A stretch of DNA of 55,199 bases, taken from CAZSXS01 sp964611385 (GTDB lineage Bacteria; Bacillota; Clostridia; Lachnospirales; CAYPQA01). Position numbers and translations under genes: made by a program. The notes under the pieces are model-generated. The model worked only from the letters and a program-made list of their open reading frames with translations, was not told the DNA's origin and searched no databases. Shown here in pieces: positions 49,147-55,199 of the stretch. The stretch lies in assembly GCA_964611385.1 (NCBI GenBank), contig CAZSXS010000012.1, positions 1 to 55,199 on the forward strand, in the 5' to 3' direction. How positions within the stretch are numbered: position 1 is the first letter of the stretch; every line of letters begins with the position of its first letter.

Positions 49147-49947
49147 TTACAACATCTTAGCCCAATTCATGAAGTAGAACGGCTCGTCGTTTTCGCTTTC
49201 CCAACACTCGCGGACGTACTTAGCAAGCGGCATATCTGCGGGAGCGTCTACAGGCTTGCCGATGGGGCTGTAGAAAATGCCCATCACATTGGCGGTAACG
49301 GCATAAGTCTTGTTCTGTTCTGCCCATGGTGTATGCAAAATTACAAACGTTGACTCCTCTTTGGATTTGCCGAGCAACTTATACCCGTCTATTAAGGGGA
49401 TTTCCATACCTCTCAGTTTAAGATGGGTTTCCGTACATTCGCTACCCATGCATACTTCTTTAATATTAATAAGAGGTTCCACGACATTCACACCGGCAAT
49501 GTTTATCCACATAAAATCCGTTTTGTTATCAAGCGATGTTATGCGATCTTTTGGAAAAGGAGTCATTATGTTAACTCTATTCGGACCGTTGTTTTCACCA
49601 AGCATTACAGCCACGTCACAGGCCAATTGGCGGATATCATCTGCACAAACGGCAGCAGGTTTTCCCCGCCAACCCATTCTGTGAGATTCAATAGCATTGT
49701 TCAAGGCCAACAAGTTAAGCATCATAGCAACATCACGGACATTGCCCGGGTCAACAATCTCCCCATCTTCAAACAATGTATGCTCCACCAAAGCGTGAAT
49801 CCTATAGGCAAGCTTGCGGGTTTCCTCAGCCACAACCGCTAGCCCCCGACCCTCTACCTCCAACGTCGCGGCCAGTTGTGCAGTCGTATTCGCCAGTATC
49901 CATAATCTTTCACCAATGATTTGCAGGTTCCATAAAGTTTTATTCAT
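49147..49947 (-). CDS. Soluble chemoreceptor-tip/CheW fusion protein
   Basis: 266 residues. Two stretches resemble the signalling tip of methyl-accepting chemotaxis proteins: VEGRGLAVVAEETRKLAYR (about 31-49) and NLLALNNAIESHRMGWRGKP with AAVCADDIRQLAC (about 78-110). The second half (about 145-235) is CheW-like, with HLKLRGMEIPLIDGYKLLG. No membrane segment or ligand domain is visible. The gene overlaps the sigma factor gene by 8 nt, so a signalling link between the two is likely by context only. No other chemotaxis gene is in the window. The start is ATG inside the sigma gene's end. Confidence 0.65.
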   Translation of the reverse strand: MNKTLWNLQIIGERLWILANTTAQLAATLEVEGRGLAVVAEETRKLAYRIHALVEHTLFEDGEIVDPGNVRDVAMMLNLLALNNAIESHRMGWRGKPAAVCADDIRQLACDVAVMLGENNGPNRVNIMTPFPKDRITSLDNKTDFMWINIAGVNVVEPLINIKEVCMGSECTETHLKLRGMEIPLIDGYKLLGKSKEESTFVILHTPWAEQNKTYAVTANVMGIFYSPIGKPVDAPADMPLAKYVRECWESENDEPFYFMNWAKML

Positions 49948-50455
49948 ACTCTTGCTCCTTTCGATATCCTAATAATTTTGTTAGTTGTGGGCGTAGTTTT
50001 TCCAATGCTCTTTTGTGATGTGACAGTACTGTGTTTAGTTTTAATCCATTGCGCTTCGCAATCTCTGCAAAGGAGAAATAGTCGTAATAACGCTGGGTTA
50101 TCACAATCCGTTCAACTTCACGCAGTATCTTGAGGGATTCAAGTACCGCAGCAGTATCCTCCGTTTGAATGAGCTCCTCAACTATATCCGCTTCGTCGAG
50201 CAGCGATGTACCTTCTGCGTCCAGATATACATGCCCAAACTCTGTCGCCTGTGCCATAAATTTACGATAGGCTAAGCGGATACATACTACAGACAAATAA
50301 CCGTAGTTTTCTTTATCAGGGGAATAGGTTTTGCCTGAGCGGAGTCGTAGATAAGCCTCTTGTACAATGTCGTCCGCTAAGTGAGCAACGTTGGGATATG
50401 AGGCGAACTTATACCTAATCAACCGAACAAGTGAAGTCCGCAAAGCTTCGTCCAT
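49940..50455 (-). CDS. ECF-type RNA polymerase sigma factor
   Basis: 171 residues with a sigma region 2 (LADDIVQEAYLRLRSGK, then NYGYLSVVCIRLAYRKF) and region 4 (LREVERIVITQRYYDYFSFAEIAKRNGLKLNTVLSHHKRALEKLRPQL) and no regions 1 or 3. No anti-sigma factor with a membrane segment or zinc motif follows. Instead the overlapping partner is the chemoreceptor-tip/CheW protein. GGAGGTAAATAA precedes the ATG. A 14-bp palindrome lies 22 nt upstream of it. Confidence 0.88.
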   Translation of the reverse strand: MDEALRTSLVRLIRYKFASYPNVAHLADDIVQEAYLRLRSGKTYSPDKENYGYLSVVCIRLAYRKFMAQATEFGHVYLDAEGTSLLDEADIVEELIQTEDTAAVLESLKILREVERIVITQRYYDYFSFAEIAKRNGLKLNTVLSHHKRALEKLRPQLTKLLGYRKEQEYE

Positions 50456-50476
50456 TTATTTACCTCCACCAAGTAT

Positions 50477-50490
50477 TGAAAGGCCTTTCA
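50477..50490. promoter_or_regulatory. Palindrome upstream of the sigma factor gene
   Basis: TGAAAGGCCTTTCA is a perfect 14-bp inverted repeat between a TATATGC stretch and the ribosome binding site; a candidate operator. Confidence 0.45.
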
Positions 50491-50546
50491 GTAGAGTAAA
50501 GCATATAGAGTGGATTTTTATTGCAAATAAAAGAAAATTTAATTTT

Positions 50547-50625
50547 TCTTTCAAAAACCTTGGGGAGAAAAGGAGTTGGCCAAACAAGTTGGCCGGAAAA
50601 CTTTTTTCAAACGGCGAAAAAAGCT
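50547..50625 (+). repeat. Family-1 repeat, copy F (5' part)
   Basis: The left end TCTTTCAAAAACCTTGGGG is followed by an arm, a nested GGCCAAACAAGTTGGCC palindrome and the tip hairpin AAACTTTTTTC-AAACGGC-GAAAAAAGC. The C-rich half, the GCCGG box and the right end are missing. Confidence 0.75.
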
Positions 50626-50635
50626 TTGCAAATTT

Positions 50636-50667
50636 AAAGCGAGTGCTTTTATTTTAGCACTCGCTTT
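50636..50667. terminator. Terminator of the methyltransferase gene region
   Basis: AAAGCGAGTGCT and AGCACTCGCTTT form a 12-bp stem. The better U-run is on the plus strand, though it sits just after the minus-strand methyltransferase gene. Confidence 0.65.
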
Positions 50668-50698
50668 TTTGCCGCTAAATCTCGGATGACTTTTCAAC

Positions 50699-51310
50699 TC
50701 ATTTTGTTCGTATAGCAATTATTGTTTCATATGCGTGTTCGTGATGAATATCACCAGGGTGAGTGTCGGTGAATGTACCCTCACGATGGTGTATTAAATT
50801 CCAACCATCGTATTTTAATGGTAACTCGCCAACATCAAAAAGACTGTTTGTAAAAGGCGCATTATCAGGCGTTGCGGGCAATCGATTAGTAAAAACACCA
50901 ACAATATTACACCCACCTATTTTTGTGTTCATTTGCATATCTTCAATAAAGGCATCTCTAATTTCTTTATAAGGAAGATGTAATACACCGTGAGATAGAA
51001 TAATGTCGTATTGTTTTTCAAATAAAAAATCAGCTAAATCGCAGCTAAAAAAATTCACTTGAACCTTTTCAAATTCAGCGATACGCTTTGCTTTTGCAAT
51101 GCCGTTTTCAGATAAATCAAAGGCATCAACAATATTTCCAAGCTTTGCCATAAAAATTGCATTTCGCCCTTCTCCACAACCCACATCTAATACAAGTGAA
51201 TTTTTAGGGAATTTCTCATAATGCTCTTTAACATCCGCAGTTGGCCCTTTTGAAAAGGTTGATACCGTATTGTCAGCGTAACTCCGCTCCCAAAATGGTT
51301 TTATTTGCAT
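50699..51310 (-). CDS. Class I SAM-dependent methyltransferase (TehB-like)
   Basis: 203 residues with SAM motif SLVLDVGCGEGRNAIFMAKLG, VDAFDLSENGIAKAKRIA, FFSCDLADF and DIILSHGVLHL. The size and motifs fit the tellurite/thiol methyltransferase TehB group, but the substrate cannot be told. GGAGGCATGTT precedes the ATG. It is a separate unit between MATE and the sigma factor gene. Confidence 0.82.
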   Translation of the reverse strand: MQIKPFWERSYADNTVSTFSKGPTADVKEHYEKFPKNSLVLDVGCGEGRNAIFMAKLGNIVDAFDLSENGIAKAKRIAEFEKVQVNFFSCDLADFLFEKQYDIILSHGVLHLPYKEIRDAFIEDMQMNTKIGGCNIVGVFTNRLPATPDNAPFTNSLFDVGELPLKYDGWNLIHHREGTFTDTHPGDIHHEHAYETIIAIRTK

Positions 51311-51401
51311 AACATGCCTCCACTTAAATTACAAATAATCCATACGATAAGTTTCCCATAAACAAACTTATACTTCATCAGATTCAATTTTACCATTTAA
51401 C

Positions 51402-52766
51402 TTACATCCTCTTCTCCCACTTTACCTTCCTAAAGAAAAGATGGCTGATGATCCCGCCAACGATGTTGGCTATGCTCAGGGAAATGAAGGTGGCGTCTAC
51501 ACCGATGTCTTTAACTAGGAAATAGAGTAAATAGAGCGCCAAAAACCGGACAACCCAGATCCGTAAGGTCTGAATTAATAAAGAAACTTTGTTTAACCCA
51601 AGCGCTATGAAAGCAGGCATTTCGTTGAAAAGAATGGCAAAGCCTGTGAATCCTGCTGTAAAGTATAAGTTTCCCCGTAAAGCGATGCTGATGATCTCAG
51701 GGTCATTTGTGTATAAGCGGATGATGGTCGGCCCTAGCGTGACGCTCAGTGCGGCCAGTACCAAGGAGGATATTACGCCGATTTTGACAGCCAAATAGGC
51801 TGCCTTCTTTGCCCGCTTGCCGTTCCCTGCCCCAATGTTGATGCTGACAAAGGATACGATAGCCGAGTCAAAGCAAATCGTGAAGTTCTGAAACATGTTG
51901 TTGACATCCCCGCTTAAAGCCTGCGCGCTCATTGCGATTTCGCCGTATCTTGCTATGTCCAGCCGCACTAGGAAAAACCCGATGGACTTGGTGGAGTTTT
52001 GTAGCACCGAAGCCCAGCCGATTTTAAAATACTTGATGTAGTCCGAAAGCTTGGGCTTTAATTGGCTAAGCTGTAGACTTTCATCAGATTTTTTTAGGAA
52101 TAAATCGTAAATAATAAAAATACAAATGCAAAAATAAGCAAAGAATACCGATATCCCTGCTCCTATTATGCCAAGCCGTAAGACAACCACAAACAAGTAG
52201 GTAAAGAAAAGCTTAATGGGAACGAAAAGACAGGTGCGGATAAAAGTGGTTTCCGGGTGCCCGAAGACGTTTTTGATGGAGTTGAAGGCAACCTGAATCA
52301 CCATCATAGGAATGCTTAACCCTAATAGGATGGAATAGGTGAAAATCTTCTCCTGGATCCGAGGCTCCATTCCTCTCGCAAAAAAGATTGCCGCCCCCAC
52401 GAAGACAGGGGCAAAGAATACTCCCACCAAAAGCACCAGCGAAAGTAGCTGTGCAGCCAAATTTTTGGCCCGATCTAGGTCTCCTGAGCCGTTGGTCTGA
52501 CCGATCAAGGCCGCCCCGGCCACACTGAGGCCACCAACACCCATGGTAATGATTCCCTGTAGGTTGGCACAATAAGCAATAGCCCCGCCCGAAACGGCAT
52601 CGTCATAGTTGAAAATAAAAATCCCGTCAATAATCGGCATGGCCGCCTGAATAAAAATCATTGCGATACCGGGAAGGGAAAGTAACAAAAAAGTTTTAAA
52701 AATATTTCCCTCTGTAATCATTTTTATCCGTTCGGCTGCGCTTTGCTTAAAAAGCTTTTTGATCAA
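51402..52766 (-). CDS. MATE-family efflux transporter
   Basis: 454 residues and about twelve hydrophobic segments in two repeats: SLPGIAMIFIQAAMPIIDGIF near the start, GGLSVAGAALIGQTNGSGD in the first half and FDSAIVSFVSINIGAGNGKRAKKA in the second. MATE proteins export drugs or metabolites using sodium or proton gradients. The TTG start overlaps the folD stop (TTGA). An ATG 15 codons further in is an alternative. Cotranscription with folD has no evident functional logic. Confidence 0.9.
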   Translation of the reverse strand: MIKKLFKQSAAERIKMITEGNIFKTFLLLSLPGIAMIFIQAAMPIIDGIFIFNYDDAVSGGAIAYCANLQGIITMGVGGLSVAGAALIGQTNGSGDLDRAKNLAAQLLSLVLLVGVFFAPVFVGAAIFFARGMEPRIQEKIFTYSILLGLSIPMMVIQVAFNSIKNVFGHPETTFIRTCLFVPIKLFFTYLFVVVLRLGIIGAGISVFFAYFCICIFIIYDLFLKKSDESLQLSQLKPKLSDYIKYFKIGWASVLQNSTKSIGFFLVRLDIARYGEIAMSAQALSGDVNNMFQNFTICFDSAIVSFVSINIGAGNGKRAKKAAYLAVKIGVISSLVLAALSVTLGPTIIRLYTNDPEIISIALRGNLYFTAGFTGFAILFNEMPAFIALGLNKVSLLIQTLRIWVVRFLALYLLYFLVKDIGVDATFISLSIANIVGGIISHLFFRKVKWEKRM

Positions 52767-53626
52767 CGGGTAACAGAAGCCTTAGTGGCACGGCTTTGGC
52801 TCATGGCCTCGGCTGCGTCTAAAGTCTGCTCAATGAGCTTCATGATCGTCACCGGTCCTACGCCTCCCGGTACAGGGGTGTAGGCCGACGCTTTCTTAGA
52901 CGCGTGTTCCAGATCAATATCCCCAACATTTCCTTTGTTATATCCGGCATCCACCAAAACCACCCCGTCCTTCACCCAGTCGGCCTGGATAAACTTAGGT
53001 TTTCCAACAGCGGCGACCAGGATATCGGCCTTCCTGGTGATTTCCGGCAGGTTTACAGTTTTGGAATGGCAAATGGTAACGGTGGCATCCTTGTTCAAAA
53101 GGAGCATGGACACCGGTTTTCCCAGAATGGCGCTTCTTCCCACCACGACCACGTTTTTACCCGCCAACGGGATATCAAAGCGCTTCAAGATAGACATAAC
53201 AGACAAGGGAGTAGCACTGATGAAGCTTTTTTTCCCCATAGCCATGGCCCCGAAGGAGGCCGTATTGACACCGTCCACGTCCTTATCCAAGGAGATTTCG
53301 TCAAAGCAAAGCTGTTCATCAATTTGGTGGGGAACAGGATGTTGGAGCAAGATCCCACAGACGTTTTGATCTTGATTGAGCTCTCTGATTTTGGCAAGCA
53401 GCTCTTCGGTACTTGTACTTTCTGGCATATGTACCTTCAGGGAACGGATCCCCACCCGCTCACAGGCCTTTCCCTTCATATTTACATAAGTTTCCGAGGC
53501 CTTATTATCTCCCACTAATATGGTAGCCAAGACCGGCATACAGCCGGTTCTTTGAATGATCCCCGAAGCTCTCTCCCGCAGCTGCACCAAGAGTTCGTCC
53601 GCCAACAATTTTCCGTCTAAAATCAT
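52763..53626 (-). CDS. folD: Bifunctional methylenetetrahydrofolate dehydrogenase/cyclohydrolase FolD
   Basis: Interconverts methylene-, methenyl- and formyl-tetrahydrofolate with NADP. The 287-residue protein has ILVGDNKASETYVNMKGKACERVGI (catalytic Lys and Tyr), GILLQHPVPHQID, DVDGVNT, the cofactor motif VVGRSAILGKPVSMLLL and TPVPGGVGPVTIMKLIEQT. The start at 53626 follows TTGGAGGATAAC. An upstream in-frame extension of 31 codons is translated repeat DNA (copy G) and is rejected. The repeat lies only 15 nt upstream of the start and thus near or within the promoter. Confidence 0.96.
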   Translation of the reverse strand: MILDGKLLADELLVQLRERASGIIQRTGCMPVLATILVGDNKASETYVNMKGKACERVGIRSLKVHMPESTSTEELLAKIRELNQDQNVCGILLQHPVPHQIDEQLCFDEISLDKDVDGVNTASFGAMAMGKKSFISATPLSVMSILKRFDIPLAGKNVVVVGRSAILGKPVSMLLLNKDATVTICHSKTVNLPEITRKADILVAAVGKPKFIQADWVKDGVVLVDAGYNKGNVGDIDLEHASKKASAYTPVPGGVGPVTIMKLIEQTLDAAEAMSQSRATKASVTR

Positions 53627-53640
53627 GTTATCCTCCAATT

Positions 53641-53785
53641 TTAGTCTTAAAACCTTGGGGGTAGGGAGAGGAAAACTTTTTTCAAACGGCGAAAAAAGTT
53701 TTCCTCTCCCTACCCCCAAACCCCCTTCCCTCTCCTTTCAAAAAAGCCGGACATGGGTTGGGTGAGAAAATTCGCACTACAAATT
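53641..53785 (+). repeat. Family-1 repeat, copy G
   Basis: A perfect 29-bp stem (53655-53683 with 53691-53719) with loop AAACGGC. The C-rich stretch and the box TTTCAAAAAAGCCGGACATGGG (from 53737) follow. The left end is shortened (AGTCTTAAAACCTTGGGGG) and the right end is worn (GAGAAAATTCGCAC). Confidence 0.85.
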
Positions 53786-54016
53786 AAGAGGTTTCTTCAT
53801 TATTAAAAAGTCGATTATTAAAAGTCGTATTGTGAATGAGCCTGTTTTAATTTGATGGCGGTTGTATTCGGTTTTTGAAAGACGTTTTTTATCATTATAA
53901 TGAATTATTTTCGTTTTATCAATAGAGTAAAAATATGAAATTTAAAGAGATAAAATGCACAGTTAATTTGAAGCTTAGAGGTTGACAAATAAGGTTGAGC
54001 GAAAAGGAGAAAAACC
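53786..54016 (+). other. Upstream region of the anchored protein gene
   Basis: An A/T-rich stretch without a convincing gene. TATAAT at 53896-53901 with TTGAAA 15 nt before it is a weak promoter candidate. A TTGACA near 53982 has no matching -10 box. Confidence 0.35.
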
Positions 54017-55024
54017 ATGGAAAACCAAGGCAATAACAAGAATAGCAAAACGTCTTTACTTCTTATTGTTTTAATCATCCTGCTGATATACCAAAACAGC
54101 AGAATCAATAAGCGACTTGAACAACTTGAATTCAGTGTAAACAATCGGATGAGTATGCTGGAAGTTAGGCTTAATTCTTTGAGCTATGAGATGAGCAACA
54201 GCATTAAAAATATGCTGACGGAAGCATCGGAGTCGGTTACTGTAGGAGAGATTCGTTACGAAGGGTTTAAGGAGGACGGAAAAGTCGTTACCTTGTCTAT
54301 TCCCTTTGAGACTAAATCTAAGAATCCCGGCTCGGAGTATTTTGTCGGTTATGCTGTAGAAGGCCGGTCGGTTTACAACACAGCAAAGGCTGAAAACATT
54401 GGGGGCAATCAGTTTTTATGCCGTCTAGACCTTGCGGCGGATTCTAACTACAATTTTTCTATCCTTGAAAAATTCGAAAATGGCCACGAAAGCCGTCTGA
54501 ACACAAGGGAAATATCAAAACCCATCGCGTATGAGCTTGCAAATCGAACCTTGATCAATCTAGGTAGGAGATATAGTTCTTCAGAAGGACTTGTTTTCAA
54601 TATCAATCTCGAAAACAACACTCATTTTCTAGAGGCTTTTAAAATAAAGACTGTGGTAGTGGATTTGCTTTATAGCAACGAAGTCTTTTATTCAGAGGAC
54701 ATTACCAATAAAAACCGAATCAACCAAATGGAGATTGAGAAAACGAACCTAATGATTGCAGCAGGTGAAATCAATCCGCCCTCTGCCATGCCAGGCTTGG
54801 CATACGGCCCAATCATCGAAAAAGGTAATATTGAATTTTGCTTTTATGAGGTGGAAGTTCCGGACAAAGTGTTAAAAGAAAAGGGGATACAGCTTTCACA
54901 TTCTGGAAGTTATGGTTCGAGGAGTTATAGCTTGGGAAGCTATGGTACAACAAGCACCCTAGACGATATCGTCAAGTGCAGAATCACCGTCACCTACCAA
55001 AACGGAGATCAATATGTGCGGTAA
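54017..55024 (+). CDS. Hypothetical membrane-anchored protein with coiled coil
   Basis: 335 residues: a short cytoplasmic start, one membrane segment (about 13-25, LLLIVLIILLIYQ), a coiled coil (about 28-70, INKRLEQLEFSVNNRMSMLE and following heptads) and a beta-rich extracellular region. A Ser/Gly/Tyr-rich patch (SGSYGSRSYSLGSYG) lies near 300. I do not recognise the family. AAAAGGAGAAAAACC precedes the ATG. Confidence 0.7.
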   Translation: MENQGNNKNSKTSLLLIVLIILLIYQNSRINKRLEQLEFSVNNRMSMLEVRLNSLSYEMSNSIKNMLTEASESVTVGEIRYEGFKEDGKVVTLSIPFETKSKNPGSEYFVGYAVEGRSVYNTAKAENIGGNQFLCRLDLAADSNYNFSILEKFENGHESRLNTREISKPIAYELANRTLINLGRRYSSSEGLVFNINLENNTHFLEAFKIKTVVVDLLYSNEVFYSEDITNKNRINQMEIEKTNLMIAAGEINPPSAMPGLAYGPIIEKGNIEFCFYEVEVPDKVLKEKGIQLSHSGSYGSRSYSLGSYGTTSTLDDIVKCRITVTYQNGDQYVR

Positions 55025-55120
55025 GAAGCCCGTGTAAAGCAGCTTCGAAGATGTCTGATAAATCCCTTCTTTACAAAAAGCTCAGTTCCTATATAATAAT
55101 AACAAGGAAAGCCACATGTA

Positions 55121-55199
55121 AGGGGTCTTTCAAAATTTCCGCGGGATCAATACCGCCCCCGTGTCCGGCTTTTTGAAAATGGATAGAGGGGGGGAGGGG
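55121..55199 (-). repeat. Family-1 repeat, copy H (inverted, cut by window edge)
   Basis: It begins with the right end in inverse orientation (GTCTTTCAAAATTTCCGCGGG), followed by GTGTCCGGCTTTTTGAAAA and a G-rich stretch that runs out of the window. Confidence 0.75.

Noticed and set aside
52904..53518. 204-codon plus-strand frame opposite folD
   Set aside because: folD motifs on the minus strand are complete; this frame is a shadow.
53627..53719. N-terminal extension of FolD by 31 residues
   Set aside because: The extension is translated repeat DNA. The ATG at 53626 has TTGGAGGATAAC in front and fits the family's start.
1..55199. CRISPR array
   Set aside because: The repeats found are dispersed, inverted and of different spacing. 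No series of identical direct repeats with regular spacers exists.

Overview
The window looks like the chromosome of a low-to-mid GC, spore-forming anaerobe of the class Clostridia. The evidence is the sporulation and germination genes (ylbJ, cwlD, a BofC-C-like protein), the ylmH-ylmG-sepF-ylmE cluster, the pyrH-frr-uppS-cdsA-dxr-rseP cluster, strong AGGAGG ribosome binding sites, frequent TTG starts and an oxygen-independent hemW-type gene. The exact genus cannot be read from the sequence alone. No rRNA, tRNA, CRISPR array or intact mobile element was found.

Layout. 0.4-4.7 kb (minus): an HPr-like protein without the phosphorylatable His, then ylmH, ylmG, sepF, ylmE and a HlyD-like membrane-fusion protein. 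4.9-6.1 kb: ylbJ. 6.1-13.1 kb (minus): flavodoxin plus SDR oxidoreductase, and two two-component systems, the second leading into a lipoprotein with a zinc-protease motif. 13.2-13.8 kb: a uridine-kinase-like gene behind an attenuator-like hairpin. 14.3-20.5 kb (plus): a Gfo/Idh/MocA dehydrogenase and the pyrH-to-rseP housekeeping cluster (nucleotide, translation, undecaprenyl, phospholipid and isoprenoid functions). 20.6-23.9 kb: a membrane protein and a nuclease-helicase fusion. 23.9-29 kb (minus): ahcY, a 2H phosphoesterase, cysS and a ROK protein. 29.2-34.5 kb (minus): a truncated regulator, an IS remnant, a GyrI-like protein, a subtilase lipoprotein, a PadR/HAAS pair and a BofC-C-like protein. 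34.6-38 kb (plus): a short upstream ORF, a GH18 protein, cwlD and a tRNA methyltransferase. 38.2-45.7 kb (plus): a six-gene blaI-blaR1-LytTR-GHKL-ABC-ABC operon that looks like a cell-envelope or peptide-stress module. 45.7-47.9 kb: gene-poor, with remnants and a 27-codon gene. 48-55 kb: hemW, an ECF sigma factor overlapping a chemotaxis-tip/CheW fusion gene, a methyltransferase, MATE, folD and an anchored protein.

The strongest unexplained features are non-coding. One family of MITE-like repeats (at least nine full or partial copies) has outer inverted repeats, a conserved CAAACGGCG hairpin tip and a fixed AAAAAAGCCGG box. The arms of its long hairpin differ in sequence between copies yet remain self-complementary. 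A second family of about 100 bp has TACTCAGTC/GACTGAGTA ends, and a third palindrome behind cysS is flanked by a 9-bp direct repeat. Other signals worth testing are a hairpin burying the Shine-Dalgarno of the HExxH lipoprotein gene, two previously unannotatable short ORFs with good ribosome binding sites, and the sigma factor/chemoreceptor-tip pair.
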